Source: CAZUCD01 sp964618855
GTDB taxonomy: Bacteria > Sumerlaeota > Sumerlaeia > SLMS01 > JANRJK01
Reading direction: 5' to 3'
Length of the DNA: 12,905 bases
Assembly: GCA_964618855.1 (NCBI GenBank)
Contig: CAZUCD010000109.1
Location: 1 to 12,905, forward strand
Numbering within the stretch: the stretch's first letter is position 1; each line of letters starts with the position of its first letter. Under the pieces are notes generated by a model. The model saw nothing but the letters and a program-made list of their open reading frames with translations, ran no database searches and was not told the DNA's origin. Positions 1-7,581 of this stretch are shown one piece after another. Made by a program: the position numbers and the translations under genes.

Positions 1-1
1 C

Positions 2-2551
2 AAGCGCCTCGCGGAAATGTGCGTGTTCTCCCTCGGCCGCGAGTCGAAAACGACCTTCCACGCCGTCCGGTTCGGCAACGTGCTCGGCAGCCGCGGCTCC
101 GTCATCCCCCTCTTCCGGCGCCAGATCGAGGCGGGGGGGCCGGTCACCGTCACGCACCCCGACGTGACCCGCTACTTCATGACGATCCCGGAGGCCGTCT
201 CCCTGGTCCTGCAGGCGGGGTCCTTCCCCGGCCCGGGCGCTTTGTTCCTCCTCGACATGGGGGAGCCGATCCGCATCGCCGACCTCGCAAGGAACATGAT
301 CGCCATCGCCCGTCCCGATGCGGGCATCAAGGTCGAATACGTGGGCCTCCGACCCGGGGAAAAACTCCACGAGGAGATCCTGACGTCCGAGGAAGGCGCC
401 TCCAAGACCGAGATTGGCAAGCTCTTTTCCACCGCGCCCAAGACCGTCCCCGAGTGGCGCGTCCTGCGCAGCGGACTCGAGGAGCTCGACGCGCTCGCGG
501 ACCGCGGGGACGGCGCGGCGGTCGTCCGCAAGCTCGCCGAACTCGTCCCGGACTACCAGGCGGACGAGTGGCTGAAATGCGCACCGGCACCCCCCCCCGC
601 GCAGGACCCCCACGCAACATCGCCCCCGGAGCCCGAGCCGGACATGCTCCCGGCACCCGGGCCGGAACCAGCGACGATGGAGCCGTCGGACGCCGACACG
701 GGCGCGCCGGAGGCGGAGCCGGCCCTCCTCGTCGGCACCGCCCTTCAGGAGGACCTCTTCGCCGATCCGCCTCAAAGCGGCGCGACGCAGGAGGACCACG
801 GACTCACCGAGCAAGAACTGCTTGCCGATACGCCCACCCCGGTCGTTGATGCACGCACCGAGTCGCCAACGGAGGAAATGCCGCCACCCGACAATGCGGC
901 ATACTCGGACACGGAACCCATACCCGGTGCGGAGACAGGAGATCGCATGACCGACGAGTTTCCCATGATGGCCCAGGAACCGGAGGCTCCCGAGGGCCCG
1001 AGGCGGCCCAAGTGCGTCTGGATTTTCTACTCCGGCGGCGCCGTGCCCATAGAGCTCACCATCGCGATCGACTACCTGCGCACCCAACTAGGCCCGGACG
1101 ACGCCGTGATCGTGGCTGGCGCCGGCCTGCCCACCATCCCCCTCGCGGAATGCGCGGAGTGGCTCGACTCCCGTGGCCTCGGCCCGGCGGAGGTCTGGCA
1201 CGAGGCGCTCGACCGCTTTCCCGATGCGGAGGCCGGCGCGATCATTCCACCCAACGTCCGGTTCGCGGAGGGCTCCCTCGAGAAGCTTGTCGGCGCGCTC
1301 GACGGAAGGAGCGACGCCGTCGCCGTCTATGCCGACTACATGCACGTCAAGGGCTCCGACGAGGCCAGCGGCTCCGTCCGCCAGGTCAACCTCCTCGACC
1401 ACGAAAACTGCCTGCACGAGCGGTTCGACTTCGGCCCGATGCTCCTGTACGACCTGCGCGCCGTGCGCCGGGTCGGCGGTTTCCACCGCGAACTCAGGCA
1501 CGCATGGGAGTACGACATGCACCTGCGCCTCGCGGAAATCGGGCGCTTCGTCCGGGTACCCACCCCGCTCTACACCTACTTCACGGGCAACGGGACATCG
1601 AGTTCCGGCACGGCGCTCTTCTCGCCCGGACTCGGCCCGCTGGGCGGCTTCTCCTACGTGTTCTACCCGCCGGAGATGGAAGCCGAGATCACCGGCGTGT
1701 TCGAGGACGCCCTCAGGCGCAGGCACGCGTTCCTTGACCTGCCCCTGCACGAGGTTCCCTACCCCGCGCAGCGCGAGCCCGTCACCTGCTCCGTGGTCAT
1801 CCCCGTCCTCAACCGTGAGCGCTTCATTGCGAACGCGATCCAGAAGGTGCTGTCGGGGACATTCGCGGATTTCGAGGTCGTCGTCGTGGACAACGGATCC
1901 GCGGATGGCACATGCCGCGTCGTCGAGGACATCGCGGCCGGGGATGCGCGCGTGCGCCTCATCCACGGCACGGGAGGCACCATCGCCTCCGCCCTCAACG
2001 AGGGCATCCGCGCCGCCCGTGGACGCTACATCTGCCAGCTCGACAGCGACGACGAATACGCGCCGCAGACGCTCGAGAAGATGGTCGCGCCCTTCGCGGC
2101 CGACCCGACCTGCGGCCTCGCCATCAGCTACTACCGCCTCATGGACGAAATGGGCAACCCGATCCCGGACGTCGAGCCCGTCACGCACGTCGGCTACTCG
2201 CGCAACCAGATCCTGCGCCGCGAGGGCGCCGGCGCGCTCCGCGTCTTCCCGAAGTGCGTCCTCCAGGAGTTCGGCCTATACGACGAGGTCAACTGCGCAA
2301 ACTTTGGGGAGGACTACGACATGGTCCTCAAGGTGTCCGAGAAGTACAACGTCGTGCGCGTGCCGGAGGTGCTCTACTTCTACCGCAGGCACGACGACAA
2401 CACGGACATCACCCGCGGAGCGGCGATGAAGTTCCGGAACAAGAACAACGCGCGGCAGGCGGCGATGGCGCGCCGGCGGGCGATGGTGCTCGCCGCGCGG
2501 GACGCCGCCGGCCGCAACATCCTGCCGGAACCCGTCGCGCACGACGCATGA
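2..2551 (+). CDS. CapD/FlaA1-type NDP-sugar dehydratase/epimerase fused to two glycosyltransferase domains (5' partial)
   Basis: The frame is open from the first full codon (position 2), so the start lies outside the window; 849 residues are visible and are numbered here from that codon. Residues 1 to about 190 are the C-terminal part of a CapD/FlaA1/WbpM-type nucleotide-sugar 4,6-dehydratase/epimerase, shown by KRLAEM (its Lys probably the catalytic Lys), RFGNVLGSRGSV, YFMTIPEAVSLVLQAG and GLRPGEKLHEEIL. Residues 191-335 are a Pro/Glu/Ala-rich linker. Residues 337 to about 570 look like a first GT-A glycosyltransferase-like domain (YADYM near 443-447). Residues about 595-800 are a clear GT2 domain: SVVIPVLN from 597, DSDDE at 681-685 and an ED pair at 770-771. 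The inferred role is making a modified sugar nucleotide and transferring sugars during surface glycan assembly. CapD proteins are usually separate from glycosyltransferases, so this fusion is unusual. An internal start at 947 could also yield the transferase part alone. The domain calls at both ends are firm; the middle domain is less certain. Confidence 0.88.
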   Translation, partial: KRLAEMCVFSLGRESKTTFHAVRFGNVLGSRGSVIPLFRRQIEAGGPVTVTHPDVTRYFMTIPEAVSLVLQAGSFPGPGALFLLDMGEPIRIADLARNMIAIARPDAGIKVEYVGLRPGEKLHEEILTSEEGASKTEIGKLFSTAPKTVPEWRVLRSGLEELDALADRGDGAAVVRKLAELVPDYQADEWLKCAPAPPPAQDPHATSPPEPEPDMLPAPGPEPATMEPSDADTGAPEAEPALLVGTALQEDLFADPPQSGATQEDHGLTEQELLADTPTPVVDARTESPTEEMPPPDNAAYSDTEPIPGAETGDRMTDEFPMMAQEPEAPEGPRRPKCVWIFYSGGAVPIELTIAIDYLRTQLGPDDAVIVAGAGLPTIPLAECAEWLDSRGLGPAEVWHEALDRFPDAEAGAIIPPNVRFAEGSLEKLVGALDGRSDAVAVYADYMHVKGSDEASGSVRQVNLLDHENCLHERFDFGPMLLYDLRAVRRVGGFHRELRHAWEYDMHLRLAEIGRFVRVPTPLYTYFTGNGTSSSGTALFSPGLGPLGGFSYVFYPPEMEAEITGVFEDALRRRHAFLDLPLHEVPYPAQREPVTCSVVIPVLNRERFIANAIQKVLSGTFADFEVVVVDNGSADGTCRVVEDIAAGDARVRLIHGTGGTIASALNEGIRAARGRYICQLDSDDEYAPQTLEKMVAPFAADPTCGLAISYYRLMDEMGNPIPDVEPVTHVGYSRNQILRREGAGALRVFPKCVLQEFGLYDEVNCANFGEDYDMVLKVSEKYNVVRVPEVLYFYRRHDDNTDITRGAAMKFRNKNNARQAAMARRRAMVLAARDAAGRNILPEPVAHDA
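937..949 (+). promoter_or_regulatory. Possible internal ribosome binding site and ATG inside the fusion gene
   Basis: AGGAG at 937-941 lies five bases before an in-frame ATG at 947, at the end of the low-complexity linker and just before the first glycosyltransferase-like domain. Initiation here would give a free double-glycosyltransferase protein of 534 residues. No stop codon separates it from the CapD part, so it would be an extra product rather than a separate gene. Whether it is used is inference. Confidence 0.35.
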
Positions 2552-3288
2552 CCCCGGCCCTCGCGGGGCGCACCGCGCTCGTGACGGGCGCGGGCGTCCG
2601 GATCGGGCGCGAGATCGCGCTCGAACTCGCACGCGCGGGCGCCGACATCGTCGTCCATGTCAACGCCTCCGAAGCCCGGGGCGCCGACACGGTCCGGGAG
2701 GTGCAGGCCCTCGGCCGAAGGGCCTCCCTGGTCCGCGCGGACCAGGCCGACACCGCCGCCATCGAGCGCGCATGCCACGAGGCCGCGGACGCACTTGGTC
2801 CCATCGACATCCTGGTCAACAACGCGGCCATCTGGCCCCACTGCGCCTTCGGGGAGTCGACGCAGGAGGACTTTGACCTCGCCGTCTCGGTGAACATGCG
2901 CGGCCCGTACTTTTGGGCGCGGCACCTCGGCCCGCAAATGAAGGCGCGGGGCTGGGGCGCGATCATCAACATCGCCGACGTCATGGCCGACCGCCCGCTG
3001 ACGGACTGCATTCCCTACTGCATGGCAAAGGCCGGCGTCGTGTGCATGACGATGGCGCTCGCGCGCGCGTTGGCCCCGGCGGTGCGCGTCACCGCCATCG
3101 GGCCGGGCCCCATCGCCTTCCCGGAGGGCTACCCGGAGGGCGCCGCCGCCAAGGACGTCGCCAGGACGCTCGCCCGCAGGCAGGGCCATCCCGCCGACAT
3201 CGCCCGCGCCGTGCGATTCCTCTGCGAAAACGAATACATCACGGGAGTCATGATCCCCGTGGACGGCGGATTCCGGCACGGGTTGTGA
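2548..3288 (+). CDS. SDR-family oxidoreductase of pteridine-reductase type
   Basis: This is a complete classical short-chain dehydrogenase/reductase of 246 residues. The ATG overlaps the stop of the preceding gene (ATGA), which indicates translational coupling. The nucleotide-binding motif is TGAGVRIG at 13-20, with an Arg where most SDRs have a small residue, and NNAA is at 91-94. The catalytic Tyr and Lys are Y157 and K161. The position 13 residues before the Tyr, normally Ser, is D144. An Arg in the glycine-rich loop together with Asp-Tyr-Lys is the pattern known from PTR1/FolM-type pteridine reductases, which use NADPH to reduce dihydrobiopterin, dihydrofolate or dihydromonapterin. The C-terminus ends in the usual GVMIPVDGGFR strand. 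Folate or pterin reduction is therefore the best guess. The glycosyltransferase context instead allows a role in sugar modification, so the substrate is open. Confidence 0.85.
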   Translation: MTPALAGRTALVTGAGVRIGREIALELARAGADIVVHVNASEARGADTVREVQALGRRASLVRADQADTAAIERACHEAADALGPIDILVNNAAIWPHCAFGESTQEDFDLAVSVNMRGPYFWARHLGPQMKARGWGAIINIADVMADRPLTDCIPYCMAKAGVVCMTMALARALAPAVRVTAIGPGPIAFPEGYPEGAAAKDVARTLARRQGHPADIARAVRFLCENEYITGVMIPVDGGFRHGL

Positions 3289-3300
3289 CGGCAGGGGGGG

Positions 3301-3385
3301 CGAAAGTCGAAAGTCGAAAGTCGAAGGTAACAAAGTCAAATGGTCGAAAAGTCGAAAAGTCGGAAAGTCGAAAGGTCGAAGAGGT
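3301..3385 (+). repeat. Purine-rich tandem repeat with degenerate CGAAAGT units
   Basis: About eleven head-to-tail units of 7-9 bases follow the consensus CGAAAGT. The first three are identical (3301-3321), and later ones drift to CGAAGGT, CGAAAAGT (twice, 3345-3360), CGGAAAGT and CGAAAGGT. The tract is much richer in A than its surroundings. It starts 12 bases after the SDR stop, in the gap between convergent genes. It has no dyad symmetry, so it is not a simple terminator. Any protein read through it is low-complexity and unlikely to be real. Confidence 0.9.
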
Positions 3386-3419
3386 GGCACGTCGGCTTGG
3401 GTGGGTGATCCGTCCAAAT

Positions 3420-3443
3420 CCAAGCGTGCTTCAGCGTGCTTGG
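3420..3443. terminator. Hairpin between convergent genes, possible terminator
   Basis: CCAAGCGTGC (3420-3429) and GCGTGCTTGG (3434-3443) can pair around the loop TTCA. Read as + strand RNA this gives ten pairs, two of them G-U; on the - strand the same two positions mismatch. It lies 131 bases after the SDR stop and 17 bases after the modA stop. No clear U-run follows on the + strand, so a terminator role is tentative. Confidence 0.35.
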
Positions 3444-3459
3444 AGCAACTCATGCCGCT

Positions 3460-4233
3460 CTACTTGAGGCGGTGCCTTGCAAGGATCGCCTCGCCCTCCG
3501 GGGAGGCGACCCAGGCGTCGAACGCCTCGGCCTCGGCCTTCGCGGCGGAGTGCGCGACGACCCCGCACCCCTGGATGATCGGCATGTGCTGGTCCCCTGG
3601 AATCTCGATGCCCGGGGGATCATCGGGCTTCAGGTTTGAGAGCGCCACGAAGGATGCATCGACGTTTCCCGTCCTCGCGAACTGGAGCGCCTGGCCCACG
3701 TTTTCCGCGCGGACAAGGGCGCCGAGCTCCGCGTCGCCCCAGCCGTGCCTGCGCAGGACCTCGACCGCGGCCCTCCCGTAGGGCGCAGTGTCGGGATTCG
3801 CGACCGCGACGCGGAATCCCGCCGGCAGGTCCCCGGGCGCGAGCCCCTCGAGCGAGCCCAGGCGGTGTCGCGCGTCCCTTCCCTGCCACAGGACGAGGGT
3901 ACCGCGCGCAAACTCGCGCACGGATGCCGCCTCGATCATGCCCTCGTCGGCGAGCCTGCGCACGCTGTCCATGTCCGCCGCGTACAGGGCGTCGATGGGT
4001 GCGCCGTTGCGTATCTGGGCTGCGAGCGTGCCCGTGGCGCCCTGAGTCACGACCACCTGAACGCCGTGCTTCGCCCCGTAGGCGGTGGCGAGCTCGATCA
4101 TCGCGGGTGCCACGCTCGCCGCGGCGGCGAGCGTGATGCCGCGCGTTCGTTGGCGGCCCTCCTCGCGGCACGCGGCCGCGAGGAGCACCAGCGCCAACGC
4201 AAGGACTGTCGGGAGCGTGCTCCGAAGACTCAA
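3460..4233 (-). CDS. modA: Molybdate-type ABC transporter substrate-binding lipoprotein (ModA family)
   Basis: The 257-residue protein begins with a lipoprotein signal whose lipobox LAAAC places the lipidated Cys at residue 22. The body has ModA-family landmarks in the usual order: AAAASVAPAM near the mature N-terminus, GATGTLAAQI, a DALYAADMDSVRRL segment and NPDTAPYGRAA. ModA proteins capture molybdate or tungstate outside the inner membrane and deliver it to the ModBC permease. The start is a TTG at 4231-4233 that overlaps the stop of the preceding lipoprotein gene (TTGA), so its translation is probably coupled. There is no ATG before the signal peptide. No modB or modC lies in the window, and the next gene downstream runs in the opposite direction, so this is an orphan binding protein. 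The fold assignment is firm; the ligand (molybdate, tungstate or another oxyanion) cannot be settled by eye. Confidence 0.88.
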   Translation of the reverse strand: MSLRSTLPTVLALALVLLAAACREEGRQRTRGITLAAAASVAPAMIELATAYGAKHGVQVVVTQGATGTLAAQIRNGAPIDALYAADMDSVRRLADEGMIEAASVREFARGTLVLWQGRDARHRLGSLEGLAPGDLPAGFRVAVANPDTAPYGRAAVEVLRRHGWGDAELGALVRAENVGQALQFARTGNVDASFVALSNLKPDDPPGIEIPGDQHMPIIQGCGVVAHSAAKAEAEAFDAWVASPEGEAILARHRLK

Positions 4234-4949
4234 GGAGTGCGGACGGATGCCAGCGCCCGCCCCGTGTCGGCGCCGCGCAGCTTCGCCGCCGAGGTCACGA
4301 CCTCGAACGTCGACTCGCGCGAGCTGCGGAGCGGCGTCACGTTGGACACGCGGGGATCGGGCTTCGCCGTCACGACGACCTTGTAGGTCCCCGGCTCCGC
4401 GGCGTCGGGAATCGGCAGGTCCACCGACACGTCCACGTCGCCCGTGTTGTCGGCCTTGAGCTCCTCGTTGTGCAGGAGCTGGTCGCCCTTGTAGATGGCA
4501 ACGTCGGCGCTGGGCGGGTACATGGTGGAGGTGCCGTTGCCGACCGCGCGCATCGCGATCTGGAGGTTGGCGGCCTGCCCGGCCGCCACCGTCGGCGGTG
4601 AGACGAGGATGTTCTGCACCTCGACGACGTTCTGCTTCGCCGCGGGCGCGTTCTCGCTAGTCAGTTCCTCGCGGACCTGGGTTTCCGACTTCTTCACAGT
4701 CTCCTTCTTGCCGGAGAGCGCATAGCCGGCGACGCCACCCACGACGGCGCCCGCTGCGGCGCCGATCAGGGCGCCATCCTTGCCCCCGGCGGCGTAGCCG
4801 ATCGCGGCACCCGCGACGGCGCCCGTGGCCGCGCCGAGGAACGTTCCCTCGGTCTTGCTCGCGCATCCGCTGCCGGCCGCGAGGGCCACAACCGCTGCCC
4901 CGGCCATCATGCGGCCCGCGGGGCGGAATGCTGCGTTGTTCGTGCTCAT
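4230..4949 (-). CDS. Glycine-zipper lipoprotein with C-terminal beta-rich domain
   Basis: A protein of 239 residues starts at an ATG preceded by AGGAG eight bases upstream. Residues about 14-29 form a signal ending in a lipobox-like LAAGSGC, with the likely lipidated Cys at 29. Residues about 35-82 are a glycine zipper, with repeated GAxxGxxxG spacing in two hydrophobic helices split by GGKDG, as in the glycine-zipper 2TM outer-membrane lipoproteins. A charged KKETVKKSETQ stretch leads to residues about 110-225, whose alternating hydrophobic pattern and PGTYKVVVTAK suggest an Ig-like beta sandwich. It is the second gene of a three-gene operon, 31 bases after the kinase stop and overlapping modA. 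An envelope-anchored structural or sensor-partner role is inferred; no enzyme motif is seen. Confidence 0.8.
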   Translation of the reverse strand: MSTNNAAFRPAGRMMAGAAVVALAAGSGCASKTEGTFLGAATGAVAGAAIGYAAGGKDGALIGAAAGAVVGGVAGYALSGKKETVKKSETQVREELTSENAPAAKQNVVEVQNILVSPPTVAAGQAANLQIAMRAVGNGTSTMYPPSADVAIYKGDQLLHNEELKADNTGDVDVSVDLPIPDAAEPGTYKVVVTAKPDPRVSNVTPLRSSRESTFEVVTSAAKLRGADTGRALASVRTP

Positions 4950-4980
4950 GGTCTGCTCTCCTGGTTCGGTGAGTTCGGCT

Positions 4981-6912
4981 TCAGGGTTTCTTCTCGATGG
5001 TCCAGCGCCCGGACTTCGCGATCTCCGCCTTGAGCGCCTTCAGGGCCTCCTCGGCTGCCTTGACCGCGGCGGACATCTCCGACACCCGCAGAGTGTCCTT
5101 TGCCGCGTTCGCCCTGTCCAGCGCGTCCTTCGCCTGCTGGTGCGACTTAAGGGCCTTTGTCGAAAGTGCGCGCTGCGAAATCTCCTTCTGCAGCGCTTCC
5201 CACTGCGGCATCAGGTTGTTCAGCGACGCGCGCAGCTCGTACATCTGGCCCTCGAGGTTCTCCTTTGCCGTAAAGTACTCCTTGTCAACAGACCCGCCAT
5301 CCTTCCCGAGGATTGGTTCCAGTTCCTTGGCGCGCTCGATAAGCTCCTCGTACTTGCCGGCGGAGTAGAGGTGCTTGATTTCCTCCTCGGCGGCGCGGAC
5401 GAGCGCCTGCTGGTCGGGCGTCGGGGAGGGAAGGGGCAGGGGCGTCGCCGTGGGCCGCGGAGTCGGCACGGGGGTGGGCGCGGGCGAGGCCGACGGCGCG
5501 GGGGATGGAGAGGCCGTCGGCGCCGCGGACGGGCTGGGCGCTGGCCGTTCGGCCGCAGGGGTCGGCGTCGGCTTGGGCGCCTCTGTGGGCTTCGGGGTCG
5601 GGGTCTCCTTGTCGAAGTCAAAGACCGGCGTCGGCTTCGGTTCCGTGCCGGAGGTTCCCCCGGAGTTCGATCCGGCATCCCCCCCGCCCGTGGTCCCCGC
5701 GCCGAGCTTGTCCTTGAACTTGAGGGCCACGAATCCGGCGATTCCGCCCGCGCAGAGGATGAACCCGAACAGGCCCATCAGGAGCCACACCACGATGCTG
5801 GAGCCCTTTTTGGGCGCCGCCTCGGGGGCCGGCCGCGCTGGGGCCCCGCCTGCGCCCGGAGGGCCGCCGGGTGGCTGCGGAGGCGGGGTCTGGCGATGCA
5901 TCGGCTCAGTCGGGCCGGCCGCGCCCTGCTGGCCGAACGGGGGCACGACCGGGGCCGTCTTCTCCATCGTGGCGCCTTCGCTGGCCACGGAACCGGGCGC
6001 GGGGGCATCCGGCTCGACCGTGCCATGGGGTACCGGCGGCAGCGTGTTGAGCACGGCCAGAATGCGCTCGCGGAAGGCGCGCGCGCTCGCAAACCGATTC
6101 GCCGGGTTCTTGGCGATGGCTTTCTCGATGATCTCCCAAACGGGGCCAGCCAACCTCGCGTCAAGCCGTGCCAACTCGATCTTTGGCGGTTCCTTCGAGG
6201 TGTGCCCGTGGAGGATCTCCGTCAGCGTCCCCTTGTAGGGCACGCGCCCGGCGACCATCTGGTAGAGCATGATCCCCATCGCGTAGATGTCCGACGCGGG
6301 GGAGACTTGGCCGAACTGCTCGCTGTCCCACTGTTCCGGCGCCATGTAGAGCGGCGTGCCGGGGCTCGACTGGTTCACGGTGAGCGCGGTGAGCTGGTTC
6401 GACTGGTCGCGCGCGATCCCGAAGTCCAGCAGCTTCGCCACGAGGTCCCCGGCCTCGTCCCGCATCACCATCAGGTTCGCGGGCTTGATGTCGCGGTGGA
6501 CGATCGAGAGCGTGTGGATCTTGTGCAGGGCATCGAGCGCCTGCGTCATGATGGTCAGCGTCGCGCGCAGCGGCAGCACCCTGTTGCGGTTCGCGCGCTC
6601 CTCGATCATCTCGGAGAGCGTCTGCCCGTCGATGAACTCCATGACGAGCTGCGTCTCGCCATCGGCTTCGATGCGGTCGTAGAGGGTGACGATGTGCGGG
6701 TGCGCGCCGACGCGTGCATGCAGGACGCATTCGCGCTCGATGCGGGCGCGGATGTCGGGGTTCTCCAGGTGCGTGGCCGTGACGCGCTTGAGTGCGACGC
6801 GCCGCCGCAGCACCGTGTCGTCCGCGACGTAGACATCGCCCATGCCTCCTGCGCCGAGGCGCTTCTCGTTCGCAAAGCGTGGTTTTCGCGGCTGTCCGGG
6901 GGCTTCGGCCAC
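4981..6912 (-). CDS. PknB-type membrane Ser/Thr protein kinase
   Basis: A 643-residue kinase starts with GTG at 6910-6912, with AAGG eight to nine bases upstream; the kinase fold begins about 13 residues later. All catalytic motifs are present: the Gly loop GAGGMGDV (20-27), K42, E59 or E61 as the helix-C Glu, HRDIKPAN with D141, DFG at 163-165, and APE at 191-193. The activation segment has Thr and Ser residues suitable for autophosphorylation. A Pro/Gly-rich stretch follows the kinase, then one membrane helix at about 371-397. Next come a Pro/Thr/Lys-rich spacer (about 420-490) and a helical, coiled-coil-prone domain of about 150 residues that would lie outside the inner membrane. There are no PASTA repeats. 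It phosphorylates Ser or Thr on cytoplasmic targets, probably in response to an envelope signal. It heads the operon with the glycine-zipper lipoprotein and ModA. Confidence 0.93.
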   Translation of the reverse strand: MAEAPGQPRKPRFANEKRLGAGGMGDVYVADDTVLRRRVALKRVTATHLENPDIRARIERECVLHARVGAHPHIVTLYDRIEADGETQLVMEFIDGQTLSEMIEERANRNRVLPLRATLTIMTQALDALHKIHTLSIVHRDIKPANLMVMRDEAGDLVAKLLDFGIARDQSNQLTALTVNQSSPGTPLYMAPEQWDSEQFGQVSPASDIYAMGIMLYQMVAGRVPYKGTLTEILHGHTSKEPPKIELARLDARLAGPVWEIIEKAIAKNPANRFASARAFRERILAVLNTLPPVPHGTVEPDAPAPGSVASEGATMEKTAPVVPPFGQQGAAGPTEPMHRQTPPPQPPGGPPGAGGAPARPAPEAAPKKGSSIVVWLLMGLFGFILCAGGIAGFVALKFKDKLGAGTTGGGDAGSNSGGTSGTEPKPTPVFDFDKETPTPKPTEAPKPTPTPAAERPAPSPSAAPTASPSPAPSASPAPTPVPTPRPTATPLPLPSPTPDQQALVRAAEEEIKHLYSAGKYEELIERAKELEPILGKDGGSVDKEYFTAKENLEGQMYELRASLNNLMPQWEALQKEISQRALSTKALKSHQQAKDALDRANAAKDTLRVSEMSAAVKAAEEALKALKAEIAKSGRWTIEKKP

Positions 6913-7063
6913 TGTTCGCCTTCGCGGGGGGCTGGTCTCCTCCCCAGTCTCCCCCCCCGCATGGGCTGGTCAACCGGGAACGGCCCCGCGCACGCCCTGC
7001 CCGGCTGCGCACCGAACGAATGGCCTTGAATTCGCAACACCTTCCGGCGAGGTTCCTGCCGTG
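6913..7063. promoter_or_regulatory. Divergent intergenic region with a 9-bp direct repeat
   Basis: These 151 bases separate the kinase operon (-) from the Cys-rich gene pair (+) and must carry both promoters. GGGCTGGTC occurs twice in the same orientation, at 6929-6937 and 6963-6971, 34 bases apart, and an eight-C run lies between the copies. No convincing -35/-10 pair was found on either strand. A repeat of this kind can be a binding site, but it could be chance in GC-rich DNA. Confidence 0.35.
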
Positions 7064-7516
7064 ATGATCCGCCACGCCAGACTCCGACCCGTCGCCGCCC
7101 TGCTGGGCATCCTCTGGATGCTGTTTGTGGCGACGGCGATGCCGGCCCGCGGCGTCCCCGGCTGGGCCTGCGTGGCCCTTGAGGCGGGCGGCGAAGGGGC
7201 CGTCGCGTGCTGCGGCACGTCGTGCGCCCCGGTCGTGCAGTTGGACGACTGCTGCGGCGCCCCGGACGAACAGGCCCCGACCACACGCGTCATCTGTTGC
7301 GAGCTGGAGCAGGGCCCCGCCGTTCCCTCCGCCCCCGCACCCCGGGTCACGACCCACGCACCCACGGGCGACCTGGCCCTCCCACGCGTCGCCCAGGTTC
7401 CGAACCACGCTCCACCGGGCGAGTCGCTCGCTCCGCTGCACTCGGATGCACCCTCCTTCCTCGACACCGTGTCGTGGACACCCTTCGTCGGCAGGGCGCC
7501 CCCCTCGTTCGCCTGA
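7064..7516 (+). CDS. Small exported Cys-rich protein, function unknown
   Basis: The predicted 150-residue protein has no family I recognise. Residues 9-28 form a hydrophobic signal-peptide core ending in a possible cleavage site near MPARG. The mature part has eight Cys, at 36, 49, 50, 54, 63, 64, 78 and 79, including three CC pairs, followed by a Pro/His-rich tail without Cys. The start could be GTG at 7061 or ATG at 7064; GAGG at 7049-7052 suits the GTG slightly better on spacing. It lies 65 bases before the metallothionein-like gene on the same strand, so the two are probably cotranscribed. CC pairs and a signal peptide fit metal binding or disulfide-stabilised structure in the envelope; that is inference. 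Confidence 0.7.
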   Translation: MIRHARLRPVAALLGILWMLFVATAMPARGVPGWACVALEAGGEGAVACCGTSCAPVVQLDDCCGAPDEQAPTTRVICCELEQGPAVPSAPAPRVTTHAPTGDLALPRVAQVPNHAPPGESLAPLHSDAPSFLDTVSWTPFVGRAPPSFA

Positions 7517-7581
7517 CAGTCCCACCGCGAACGATCCGCGGCCCACAACCATCGACGAACATCCACGAAAGGGATGCCATC

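Noticed and set aside
1088..2188. A 366-residue open frame on the - strand inside the glycosyltransferase gene
   Set aside because: It is the opposite-strand shadow of a clear GT gene in GC-rich DNA and shows no protein-family motifs.
3301..3385. CRISPR array
   Set aside because: Units are only 7-9 bases with no spacers, so this is a simple tandem repeat.
4825..7029. A 734-residue + strand frame opposite the kinase
   Set aside because: The kinase on the - strand has every catalytic motif in order; this frame is Arg/Gly-rich antisense.
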